Shown here piece by piece: positions 11,992 through 22,499 of a stretch of DNA of 64,000 bases. Below the pieces are notes generated by a model that was not told where the DNA came from, did no database searches, and saw only the letters and a list, made by a program, of their open reading frames with translations. Both the position numbers and the translations under genes were made by a program. Source of the stretch: Gordionus sp. m RMFG-2023 (taxonomy: Eukaryota > Nematomorpha > Gordioida > Chordodea > Parachordodidae); the NCBI RefSeq assembly GCF_954871325.1, contig NC_088775.1:77601561-77665560 (forward strand), in the 5' to 3' direction. The first letter of the stretch is position 1; each line of letters starts with the position of its first letter.

Positions 11992-14900
11992 AGGTCCGTG
12001 AAGTTGGCCGAACAATTGGAAGCACTAACGATGAATTATATATCATTTTTTAGTGCTTCGTTAGTGCTTGTTAGTTCTTCAATCCGTTTAGTAGCCGAAT
12101 TTAAAGAAAAAAAGTTATACGCAAAAATAAAAATTTGTGCCAACTTCACGCTTAAAAGTCGATTGGAAGCACTAACGATGAAATATATATCATTCTTTAG
12201 TGCTTCGCAAGTAGAGGTTAGTGCTTCAATCCGGATAGTAGAAGTTATTCGCGAAAAAAATAAAAATAAACAAATATTGGCGACTTGCCAAAACAAAAAC
12301 TATAATAGTACAAAACATCCGGTTTTCGCCATTATTTAGTGCTTAATTAATAAATTTTAATTCCGTAATTTTTATCGTTAATCGCCTTATAAAAAAAAAG
12401 ATATTAGGTATATAAAAATTATGACGTCACGATTTAAGCGTGAAGTTGGCCGAACTTTTGGAAGCACTAACGATGAAATGTATATCATTCTTTAGTGCTT
12501 CGTTTGTAGAGGTTAGTGCTTCAATCCGGATAGTAGCCGAATTTAAGGAAAAAAAGTTATTCGCGAAAAAAACAAAAATAAACAAATATTGGCGAATTGC
12601 CAAAACAAAAACTATAATAGTACAAAACATCCGGTTTTCGCCATTATTTAGTGCTTAATTAGTGTATTTAAATTCCGTAATTTATTTTTTTAACCGTCAT
12701 ATGAAAAAATTGTAACACGCTAAAGAAATTTTTAGAGGTCAAATTTCGGCTGGAAAATTATGAAAGCACTTACGATGAAACTTATATCATTCTTTAGTGC
12801 TTCGTTAGTAGAGGTTAGTGCTTTAATCAGTTTCGTAGCCGAATTCAAGAATAAAAAGTTATTTGCGAAAAAAAGAAATAATGGCGACGTGCCAAAACAA
12901 AAACTATAATAGTACTAAACATCCGGTTTTCGCCATTATTTAGTGCTTAATTAGTATTTTTAAATTCTGTAATTTATTTTGTTAACCGTCATATGAAAAT
13001 ATTGTAACACGCAAAAGAAATTTTTAGAGGTCAAATTTCGGCTAGAAAATTATAAAAGCACTAACGATGAAACATATGTCATTTTTTAGTGCTTCGTTAG
13101 TGCTTGTTATTGCTTCAATCCGTATAGTGGCCGAATTTAATGAAAAAAAGTATAGGCAAAAATAAAAATTTGTGCCAACTTCACGCTTAAAAGTCGATTG
13201 GAAGCACTAACGATGAAACTTATATCATTCTTTAGTGCTTCGTTAGTAGAGGTTAGTGCTTCAATCCATTTTGTAGCCGAATTTATGAATAAAAAGTTAT
13301 TCACGAAAAAAACAAAAATAAACAAATATTGGCGACGTGCCAAAACTAAAACTAGAGTAGTACTTAACATCCGGTTTTCGCCATTATTTAGTGCTTAATT
13401 AATGTATTTAAATTCCATTATTAATTTACTTAACCGCCTTATAAAAAAAAGTTATAAGGTAAATAAAAATTATGACGTCACGATTTAAGCGTGAAGTTTG
13501 CCGAACTTTTGGAAGCACTAACGATGAAACTTATATCATTCTTTAGTGCTTCGTTAGTAGAGGTTAGTGCTTCAATCAGTTCCATAGCCGAATTTAAGAA
13601 TAAAAAGTTATTCACGAAAAAAACAAAAATAAACAAATAATGGCGACGGGCCAAAACAAAAACTATAGGAGTACTAAACATCCGGTTTTCGCCATTATTT
13701 AGTGCTTAATTAGTATATTTAAATTCCGTAATTTATTATGTTAACCGTCATATGAAAAAATTGTAACACGCTAAACAAATTTTTAGAGGTCAAATTTCGG
13801 CTGGAAAATTATGAAAGCACTAACGATGAAACTTATATCATTCTTTAGTGCTTCGTTAGTAGAGGTTAGTGCTTTAATCAGTTTTGTAGCCGAATTTAAG
13901 AATAAAAAGTTATTCACGAAAAAACAAAAATATGGCGACGTGCCAAAACAAAAACTATATGAGTACTAAACATCCGGTTTTCGCCATTATTTAGTGCTTA
14001 ATTAGTGTATTTAAATTCCGTTATTAATTTACTTAACTGTCATATGGAAAAATTGTAAAACGCTAAAGAAAAAACCTTTATGGCATAGTTATAAATAATA
14101 TTTAATTTTTTAATACATATAATGCAATATAATTTTATTTGAATTGTATATGATAATTTTCAATTCACTTAAAATATCAAATAAATAATATATATGTTTT
14201 TAGGATTGAAGAATGTTTTTATCTTGGGAGGAGCTTATCAAATCAAATGATTTTACACGACCCCTAAATAAATTATGGCATTTGTGACAACAGAAATTGT
14301 GAATTGATAATTATCCTATACAATTCAAATAAAATTATATTGCATTATATGTATTAAAAAATTAAATATTATTTATAGCTATGCCATAAAGATTTTTTAA
14401 ACTATATTCCTATTATATTCGTATTTGTTTATATTTGTTATATAGAATGTTTTATTGATTATAAGCTTATTTTCGCTAATTGCTGCTTTATTCGTTGAAA
14501 ATTATATCATACATTTTTTATAATTTTTTCCTTCTTAATTCTTCCATCAATATTTTAGTTATAATATTCGAATAAAAATATAACTCTCTTATTCTACAAT
14601 CTATTTATATTATCGAGTAACAGTTTTCCAATAAAAAGATATAACGCTTGAGGATTATATTTTCGACCTCTAAGTGGAGTTGGACTTGCAGTTTTATTAA
14701 TAACTTCTTTAGTTGTTTTGATAATTTCTAGAGAAGAGTTTGAATACAATTATTCATATCTATCTATAGAAACATAATCAATTTGATTTCTTAAGATTCT
14801 AAAGAGTCATAAAATTTGAATTATTGATATGCTATAATGAATCAGGGTAACTATCAGAATTTCTGCATAATTATATTGATAATAATGAGATCTAAATGTA

Positions 14901-16141
14901 TACGTTTCATCGTTAGCGCTTTCATAATTTTCCAGCCGAAATTTGACCTCTAAAAATTTGTTTAGCGTGTTACAATTTTTTCATATGATGGTTAACAAAT
15001 GCGAAATTTAAATATACTAATTAAGCACTAAATAATGGCGAAAACCGGATGTTTAGTACTCCTATAGTTTTTGTTTTGGCACGTCGCCATTATTTCTTTT
15101 TTCGCAAATAACTTTTGATTTTTAAATTCGGCTCCAAAACTGATTAAAGCCCTAACCTCTACTAACGAAGCACTAAAGAATGATATAAGTTTCATCGTTA
15201 GTGCTTTCATAATTTTCCAGCCGAAATTTGACCTCTAAAAATTTCTTTAGCATTTTACAATTTTTCCATATGACAGTTAATTAAATTAATAACGGAATTT
15301 AAATACACTAATTAAGCACTAAATAATGGCGAAAACCGGATGTTTAGTACTCCTATAGTTTTTGTTTTGGCACGTCGCCATTATTTGTTTATTTTTGTTT
15401 TTTTCGTGAATAACTTTTTATTCTTAAATTCGGCTACGGAACTGATAGAAGCACTAACCTCTACTAACGAAGCACTAAAGAATGATATAAGTTTCATCGT
15501 TAGTGCTTCCAAAAGTTCGGCCAACTTCACACCTAAATCGTGACGTCATAGTTTTTATTTTGCTAATAACTTTTTATTCTTAAATTCGGCTACGGAACTG
15601 ATTGAAGCACTAACCTCTACTAACGAAGCACTAAAGAATGATATAAGTTTCATCGTAAGTGCTTTCATAATTTTCCAGCCGAAATTTGACCTCTAAAAAT
15701 TTCTTTAGCGTGTTACAATTTTTTCATATGACGGTTAAAAAAATAAATTACGGAATTTAAATACACTAATTAAGCACTAAATAATGGCGAAAACCGGATG
15801 TTTTGTACTATTATAGTTTTTGTTTTGGCAGGTCGCCAATATTTGTCTATTTTTATTTTTTTCGCGAATTACTTTTTTCCCTTAAATTCGGCTACTATCC
15901 GGATTGAAGCACTAACCTCTACTTACGAAGCACTAAAGAATGATATATATTTCATCGTTAGTGCTTCCAATCGACTTTTAAGCGTGAAGTTGGCACAAAT
16001 TTTTATTTTTGCTTATAACTTTTTTTCCTTAAATTCGGCTACTAAACGGATTGAAGCACTAACAAGCACTAACGAAGCACTAAAAAATGATATATAATTC
16101 ATCGTTACTGCTTCCAATTGTTCGGCCAACTTCACGGACCT
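11992..16141. mobile_element. Foldback (FB-like) transposon with tandemly repeated inverted arms
   Basis: The outer ends are perfect inverted copies, AGGTCCGTGAAGTTGGCCGA at 11992 and its complement ending at 16141. The 9-bp duplication ttattttgg flanks both sides (11983-11991 and 16142-16150). The left arm (to about 14045) holds eight copies, and the right arm (about 14900-16141, inverted) six copies, of a 150-450 bp unit. The unit starts GCACTAACGATGAA and repeats TTAGTGCTTCGTTAG and TTAGTGCTT, with a CCGGTTTTCGCCATTATTTA block. Tandem repeats in long inverted arms plus 9-bp duplications match the organisation of Drosophila FB elements; 9-bp duplications also fit MULEs. There is no transposase inside. 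The open frames in the arms are repeat artefacts. Confidence 0.85.
14069..14398. repeat. Palindromic insert in the foldback centre (about 100-bp arms)
   Basis: The left arm, 14069-14170, starts with A-rich sequence and ctttatggcatagtt. It is matched in reverse complement by 14295-14398 with only a few differences. The spacer is about 125 bp. It sits between the two repeat arms of the foldback element. No target duplication is obvious, so it may be either the original loop or a MITE inserted in it. Confidence 0.75.
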
Positions 16142-16560
16142 TTATTTTGGTTGTTCATATGATTGTTCAAGTCGTTCATAAGTCATTGTAGTCGTTAGCT
16201 TGATTCTATCACGTTGGTTTGTAAATATCGTTCTGAGTACGCTGGCTCGTCGTTAAGCTCCGTCATTATCATCGTCAATTTTACAAAATTGTTATTATCA
16301 CCAATTGTAAAATTATCATTAATAAATAGGATTTCGGAATATATGAATAATTAGAGAATCGATCAAATTTGGATGTTAGAATAATAAAAGGATGATAAAT
16401 ATATATTATGATCAATATATCTCAAATAAAATAATTTTGGAATAATTTGAAATGATAATGGAATAAATAATTTATCAGAATCATTCATAAGAATAAGAAT
16501 TATAATAGAATATTTGGAATTGTTTCATTTTATATAATAATAATTTTTTTTATTTATTAT

Positions 16561-17290
16561 TTAATTATTTTTATTTTTAAATTTTACTCCTTTATTTTTC
16601 AATTTAAACACTTTTTTTATATCATAATTTCTCTTTAACTTGTTCTTTATAACAAAATTTCTCTTTCTCCTTCCATTTTCAACATACGATCTCCATATCG
16701 TACTCCTAATCTCTCTTTCAACATCACGATATTTAATCACCTTTGTTTTAATTTTCTTTTCCAAAGTTTTTTTAAATTTTTTATTAATTATAAAATTTTT
16801 TATTTTATTATTTTCTTTAATTTTTATTTCATTATTTTCTTTAAAGTTTATTTACTTATTTTCTATAATCACAAATGTTTCAAATTTTATTATATAATTT
16901 ATTTCTTTTAGTTTATAAGATTTTTATTTAATATTTTTTAATTTTTTTATACTAAAAGATTTACAATTATAATGATAATTTCTTCTATAATAATGTGTTT
17001 CTTTATCCAATTTTCTATTTTTATAATAATTCTCATTATTAGATTTACTAAAATTTTTATTAGAACAATTTTCTTTTATTTCTGTAGCCGATTTATAATT
17101 ACATAAACACTTTAATGTATATAATGTTTTATCATAACTCGAATTTGACTCTCTTGGAAACACTGCTTTCATGACTAAATATAATTCATCTGGTAAATTA
17201 CCTATTAAGCTTAGAGTATTCTCACTATCATGAAATTTTAAATAATCTTCTAACTTGTCAATGGACTTTGTTTTTTTTTTGTGAGAAGCC
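16561..17290 (-). other. Gag-like open stretch of the LTR fossil (weak)
   Basis: Minus-strand translation between about 17290 and 16924 contains an NLPDELYLVMKAVFPRE-like block, reminiscent of gag polyproteins. The lower part (16561-16764) is a Lys/Asn-rich low-complexity frame with no recognisable domain. It lies between the presumed primer-binding site and the foldback insertion. The assignment rests mainly on position. Confidence 0.3.
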
Positions 17291-17724
17291 CGTATATTTA
17301 TATTATATATATTTTTTTTTATTTTATAGTATGGATTTTATATAATTTTTAAGAAGTTAATTTAAGTTTAATATTTTATATCTTTCTTTTTAATTCATCA
17401 CCATAAGAAAAGTGGAGAATCATTGAGTAGACGCTTTTCGCTGCCACCATTATATATTCCGCTGCCACCATAAAGTATTTTAGAATATTTGAAGTAATGA
17501 TACGAGATTTCTAAATATAAAAATCGTTTATTTAAATAAATAAATTAATTTTATACAATATATTTTAAAATTTTACATTTTTTTTTAAACTAAAAAAAAT
17601 CTGCTTTATTACAATTTTCATATTAATATATCAAAATTTATATAAAAAAATCAATCTATCAATTTATCAATTTATATCAACATAAAAAAAAACAATTTAA
17701 AGGTTAGTATTAATAGGTCATATT

Positions 17725-18520
17725 AACACTTACGGACTAGACTTGGTAGTTATTCTGTATAATTAGTTATGTACTCATGGCTTGCCCATTAATAAAATCA
17801 AACAGACACACCTTATGGCTGTAGAGGAGATAGGGTTAGAATGTAAAGAAATATAAATGTTTCGCTTATTAATTTTACTAAAAAATAATAAAAATTGGCT
17901 AAGGTATGGTATTTGGTATAATCAATAAGATGTATATAGTTGAATCGGTCTAATTAAATAATTAAGCTCTTTTCAAGGTTGTATATGCGAAATGCATTCA
18001 TGGCAATATTTTTGCTGTAATATGCTCGCTGTAATAATTTCAAGGTAATGTAAATTCAAAAGTGCAAGCGTAGTTCAAGGAAAAAAATTTGTGACAAACG
18101 GTAATATTTAAAATAAAAAGTTTCCATGTATTATTAACATTATTCATGCCTAATATGAAGATATAACTGGGAAAAGAGTATTTATTTATATTGGATATTC
18201 ATTACCCGAAGGGTTCAATTTAAACTGCATAAGAAATAGAATATAACAATTTCTCGTTTTTAGGAACCAAGAGTTTATCTTATAATTAATTTAGTTGAAA
18301 ATGAACGATATTGTTTTATAAATTTACACTAGTAATCCCCCCTCCTTTTTCCCTTGCCCAATATATTTTAATCTTCCTCACAATATGTTCAAAATTATGA
18401 AAAATAATATTCGATATACTAGGAAATTTCTGTATTTGAATTTATTCTCTTCAATTCGTTATAGACAATTATCTAAGGTTGACTAGCTTAAAAAAATTTT
18501 TTTTTAATTTTGTCATATAT
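17725..18520. other. Intergenic, no gene seen
   Basis: AT-rich sequence. A short run of the degenerate aatgcattc/gctgtaat motif at about 17985-18070 matches the array at 11.4 kb. Confidence 0.4.
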
Positions 18521-18530
18521 TAATTTTTAG

Positions 18531-18637
18531 CCAACTCGGCATCACGTTCATCCATTCATTTTTATTACGCGTTATATCATTGCACATACAAATCGTCGGA
18601 ACTCATTGCTAGCAACTCTATACTTCAGATGGATCGG
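18531..18637 (+). CDS. Possible host exon, plus strand
   Basis: A 107-bp segment with higher G+C sits between a good acceptor (taatttttag) and a donor (gtaaaa). Its open frame reads ASRSSIHFYYALYHCTYKSS and ends ILQMDR at phase 0. No matching upstream or downstream exon could be fixed, and the minus strand of the area is also partly open, so the strand is uncertain. Confidence 0.2.
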
Positions 18638-18787
18638 GTAAAAGAAAATATTTGCTATAGCTTTTTGGGTATAATTTTTTAATGAAGTTTGATGAAAAAA
18701 ATAAACAAAATTTTTTTAAAACTCGGAGCCAAATTTTTTGCTTTGTTCTGTTGATTCCCATTCAGTAAAAAAAAATAGAATAAAGTT

Positions 18788-19570
18788 TCACGATTGCCCA
18801 AAATAAAATCCTAAAAATTGGTTCTTATATAAATTCCCATTGTTTCTCGGAAAATTTATCCCTAAAAGATAGAGGGTCTTTATATTTAATTTAATTGAGT
18901 TTTGAATATTATTAATAATTAAACTACAACTATAAAAAAGCGTAAAATAATAATATTTTCTCATGTTATATACTAACATTATTCAAGCTACGAGGCAAAT
19001 TTGTTTATAGTCAGTCAAGTCAACTTGTAATAATGTTTTATATAAAAAATAATTATAAGCGAATCGACGCGAAATTGACTAATCTTGTCCTGAATCATTT
19101 TTATTTCGTTCACGTATATACCATAATCCCGGGGATGAACGCGCTTGATGGAGACTTCTCTTCGATAAAGCTCTTCATATGTAAATATAAAATCATTATC
19201 AATCAATTTTAGATTTTTCTGCTAATTGAATTATGATTTTTTTTTGTACAGTATTTTTAAATATATTTTATTTATTAACCTGCTAAGATAAATTTGTAAA
19301 TATTTTAAATGACAAATATATTATTAAACTTTTTTTTTTAAAACTCAAAATGTATTTTGAATTATTAATTTTGAAGTATGATAGAGGTTTAAAGTACAAT
19401 TTTTGAACACGATATTATTGTAAGTATAGAGCCCTACTATATACTCTAATTTTTCAGGCTTGGCCAAGAAATAGAAAATTTGCGTGTTAGTTTCGCGCCG
19501 ATCTCACAGACAATTTTCTCTTACCAATATTAATAAAGCTGATTGAATCTCCGAAATAAAATAAGCTATC
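18788..19570 (-). CDS. Candidate host gene 3' part, three exons
   Basis: Three minus-strand segments with splice-like borders are in compatible phase. First is 19570-19525 (acceptor aatttttag, donor gtaaga; reads AYFISEIQSALLIL). Second is 19218-19122 (acceptor aattagcag, donor gtatat; contains YEELYRREVSIKRVHPRDY). Third is 18861-18788 (acceptor ctctatcttttag; reads INFPRNNGNLYKNQFLGFYF to a TGA). The acceptor of the last exon has an unusually good pyrimidine tract for this region, and the middle exon is G+C-rich. I do not recognise the protein. The donor of the second exon could instead lie further on. Upstream exons are not resolved. Confidence 0.35.
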
Positions 19571-19588
19571 CTAAAAATTTAAAAAAGT

Positions 19589-19738
19589 ATGAGCTCCCAA
19601 AGAAATGAATTAAAGAAATTTGTGAAAATATTCGGAATTTTTGTCGGCCTTTGGCCTGGCCTAATCTTTCTTTCATTCATTCTTTTTCTCCGAGTCAGGT
19701 ACGAATTAAAATGTTCCGATCAATATCTGGCCCGATAG
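19589..19738 (+). CDS. Possible 49-aa single-pass membrane microprotein
   Basis: An ATG-to-TAG frame of 50 codons starts MSSQRNELKKFVKIFGIF, followed by a hydrophobic stretch of about 20 residues (GLWPGLIFLSFILFL) and a short basic tail, RVRYELKC. It would be a one-helix membrane peptide. It lies immediately next to, and opposite in strand to, the candidate exon at 19570-19525. A CAG/gtacga donor sequence inside it means it could also be a first exon. Hydrophobic frames arise easily in T-rich DNA, so confidence is low. Confidence 0.2.
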   Translation: MSSQRNELKKFVKIFGIFVGLWPGLIFLSFILFLRVRYELKCSDQYLAR

Positions 19739-20259
19739 AGTTCCAAAAGACTAGAATTGAACCCACAGAGTCCGAATAGGGGTTTAATTACAAAAAAAAA
19801 TATTATATTTTAGGTCACGAAATTAGTTCACGCTTTCCCAAGGTCTTAAATTATGGTAAAACAATTTAATCATGAATACATTAAACCTAAGTCTTACCTT
19901 GCGCACAAGTTGAGCATGTAAACGGCAAAAGCAAATAATGCATTTTAATTAGTTTCTTATAAATTTGTCAAATTACCAATTGGCGTTAACCCTTTAAAAA
20001 AACTCAAATTGGTTATATTTTTTTTAAATAATTTTTTATTCATTCATTTTGCGCGTTAGACCCATTTTAAAAACTCGGCTATTTTTCGTTAATTATATGT
20101 AAATTAAATTTCATATTATATAAAGAAAAAAAATAACATATCTTTTAAAATGGAATATTTAGAAATTGATGAAATAAAAAGGCAAATGATAATATAATAG
20201 ACAAAAACCAATTTATTTTTTTTATAAACTACGCTGAATTTATAGTAATCGCGTTTTCT

Positions 20260-20446
20260 TCAAGTGAAGCGATATTTAACGCTATTGAAATCGCAGCGGA
20301 TTCTTCATAATAATTTTTAAAATATACATCGCCATATGTTTTTCAAATTTTATCATTTATAAATTTTACCTTTTATGGGCTTGATTTTGTAAATAATGCA
20401 CGTCAAATGCACCACTTGAACAAAACGCGTTTACCATAAAGTCGCC
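20260..20446 (-). CDS. Candidate two-exon host gene tail
   Basis: Segment 20446-20370 (acceptor ttttaattaag, donor gtaaaa) reads GDFMVNAFCSSGAFDVHYLQ. It joins in phase to 20302-20260, which ends CDFNSVKYRFT and TGA after an acceptor at tattatgaag. Both parts have elevated G+C and natural amino-acid composition. The second acceptor lacks a pyrimidine tract, and the same area is open in another minus-strand frame (SIALNIASLEENAITINSA), so the exon structure is not settled. The family is not recognised. Confidence 0.28.
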
Positions 20447-20469
20447 CTTAATTAAAATTTTGAATCGAC

Positions 20470-22250
20470 ATACAAATAGAAAGGCAACCTCAATTTAAAC
20501 AAAGGATGCGTTACTTTTTTTAAATTAAAAAGTATGGCAACTCAATTTGTGCGCACTATTAGATTTACCTAAAAAATATTTGATGGATAATTTGAAAACA
20601 AAGATATACTTTTGCATCATTGATTTTTTTTTACATTTTCAAAGAATTATAAGCCATCATCTTAAAATTTTACTGGATTATGTATCGTAAGTGCAAAATA
20701 ATATTTAAAAATAAATATCCAATATTATGACTTCAGTATAGACTTTTAGATTGTAGCAGCTAAACTATTCAAAATTTTTTATCATTTTGTAAATTTCAAT
20801 TATTGTATTTTAACATATTATATTCAAGGACCTAGAAATAAACTTTATATTGAAGATCAAATGGGAGAGCGATATGTTCCAGAGGATTTCTAAAACAGCC
20901 CGGAATTTTTAAGAAAAATTATCGATAAAACAAGCTATATTTTCATTTAATTATTAACAATAAAGTCCAATTATTATATAAATCTAGAAAATACCAATTA
21001 TATTTGTGCTTAGAACAGTCAGCTAATCGGTGCGGAAGCGCCCGACCCCCGCGCCAAAATGTTTTTCATTTTTTTTCATTAAATTTTTATATATGATATT
21101 TTTTTAAACTAAAATATTTTATTTAATATACTTTTACCGACTCTCTGCTAGGGAATTTTATTTTATATTTTTTAAAACTTTCTTCGTGGTTGTTTGATTT
21201 TTAAATACATTTTATATCATACTTTTTTTCAACCGAGAGATGGGCATAAGGAAATCCTTTGTGGCTAATACCGATAACAGGATTTTAATGTGCCTTATTC
21301 TGTCAAATAAACAGAAGCGATTTAAATTTAAAAAAATAATTTCATTTTTTAAATAATTATTTTAAATTTTCAAGTGACTGATACTGAAAAGGAAGCTCTA
21401 TAAAACGAAATTTTTTATCTGCAAGAAACAGACACACAGAAATCTTAAGTATTATATACTGAGTAATATAATATTAAAATAAAACTCTTGAACAAATTGA
21501 AGAAAATCGATTAATAATTAGCAAAACATTGATAAAGGATAAAATAAATTTACGTGGAATTTTAAATGTTAAAGAGAACACTTCAAGAGAAAAATAATTG
21601 TTATAAAAAATATAAAAAAATTTATTATACAAAAGTTTGCCCCCCATAAAACTCCTCTGCGCGCCATTAGTAAAATTTAGATAGTATTTCGTCTTTCTAA
21701 ACTTGGCTAAATGGAGAAGCCGCTGATTTCCAATCAAAAGGATTACGGTATGGAATTAATCATTAATATGATTGGTTATTGGTTTGTGTATTGTATTCGG
21801 GATTTGTCTAACTATGATCGTAAAGTCATTTGATCGTAAATTCGTTTACCTTTCTGATTGGTCCATTTAATCGCTCTAAAATAAGATTATATCTTAGATA
21901 TTGTTAGAAAATTATTTAAAATTATCTGATAAACTAAATGAATGCATAAATAGTATATTTATCTGGAAAAAAATTCATATTAATAATGATGTCATTCATT
22001 TTGACCTAATGAAAAAACGCTCAAAATCTTACGATCAAAGGAGGCCCTTCCAAATTTTATTTGTTATTAAAACTTAAATTTAAATTATAAATAAAAAATC
22101 GTGCTTAAAATAAAATTAGATATTTTTCAGGAAAATTCGAAAAACTAAAACGGAACTTCCCTGGAACCTGAACGTTTCAGGTCCTTGATAAAAAGAAACT
22201 TAGAATAATTATCTAAATATAAAAAAAAAAATTTTTGTTAAAAAGAATAT
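20470..22250. other. Intergenic, one weak open island
   Basis: Mostly AT-rich. A minus-strand open segment at about 21740-21633 reads IGNQRLLHLAKFRKTKYYLN and ends at a possible donor (gtataa). It has no defined start and no partner exon. Nothing else is supportable. Confidence 0.3.
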
Positions 22251-22259
22251 TATCCAAAG

Positions 22260-22487
22260 ATGCCCAAATTGGTCCCTGAAGCAATGGTCTACGAAAATGA
22301 ACTGTATTACCTAACGCTTAAATGGAAAAATGATCCTGGTTTCCTCGATCACATCCTTTCTTACTACGTTGTTGTTAACTATAAATCGATATCTGATTTT
22401 GAATCTCCTTATAGCTATTTGAGGCCTACGAGGACTCTCTACCATAAAATTATAGAAAAGGTTGCTTTTAAACAAATATTATTATAA
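22260..22487 (+). CDS. Unrecognised 75-aa open frame, possible host exon
   Basis: The frame begins MPKLVPEAMVYENELYYLTL directly after a ccaaag acceptor-like site. It continues with mixed, protein-like composition (FLDHILSYYVVVNYK, then SYLRPTRTLYHKIIEK) before a TAA. Codon composition is richer in G+C than the flanks. A GT after the IIEK codons could be a splice donor. I do not recognise the family. It could equally be a remnant of a mobile-element protein. Confidence 0.25.
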   Translation: MPKLVPEAMVYENELYYLTLKWKNDPGFLDHILSYYVVVNYKSISDFESPYSYLRPTRTLYHKIIEKVAFKQILL

Positions 22488-22499
22488 AACCTTCTTTTT

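Larger units (their letters stand above)
11653..17720 (-). mobile_element. Fossil LTR-type element carrying a nested foldback element
   Basis: Two near-identical direct repeats of about 245 bp lie at 11653-11895 and 17471-17720. On the minus strand the inner side of the right copy is followed at once by TGGTGGCAGCGG (17470-17459), a usual primer-binding-site form. The left copy is preceded by the purine tract AAAGGGTGGAATG (about 11894-11910), a usual polypurine tract. Both place the element on the minus strand. After subtracting the foldback insertion only about 1.4 kb of interior remains, with a weak gag-like open stretch near 16924-17290. It is broken and lacks pol. The LTRs are similar, so it is not very ancient. 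Confidence 0.65.

Noticed and set aside
12000-14040. CRISPR-like array
   Set aside because: The units are long, diverged, partly palindromic and inverted on the other side; there are no uniform spacers and no cas genes, and the DNA is eukaryotic.
11998-16097. Many 60-110 codon frames in the 12-16 kb region
   Set aside because: They occur on both strands at equivalent places in each subunit of the foldback element and arise from the repeat sequence itself; there is no shared start or conserved protein.
11653-17720. Composite transposon flanked by direct repeats
   Set aside because: The primer-binding-site-like and purine-tract sequences fit LTRs better, and the foldback element has its own ends and duplication.
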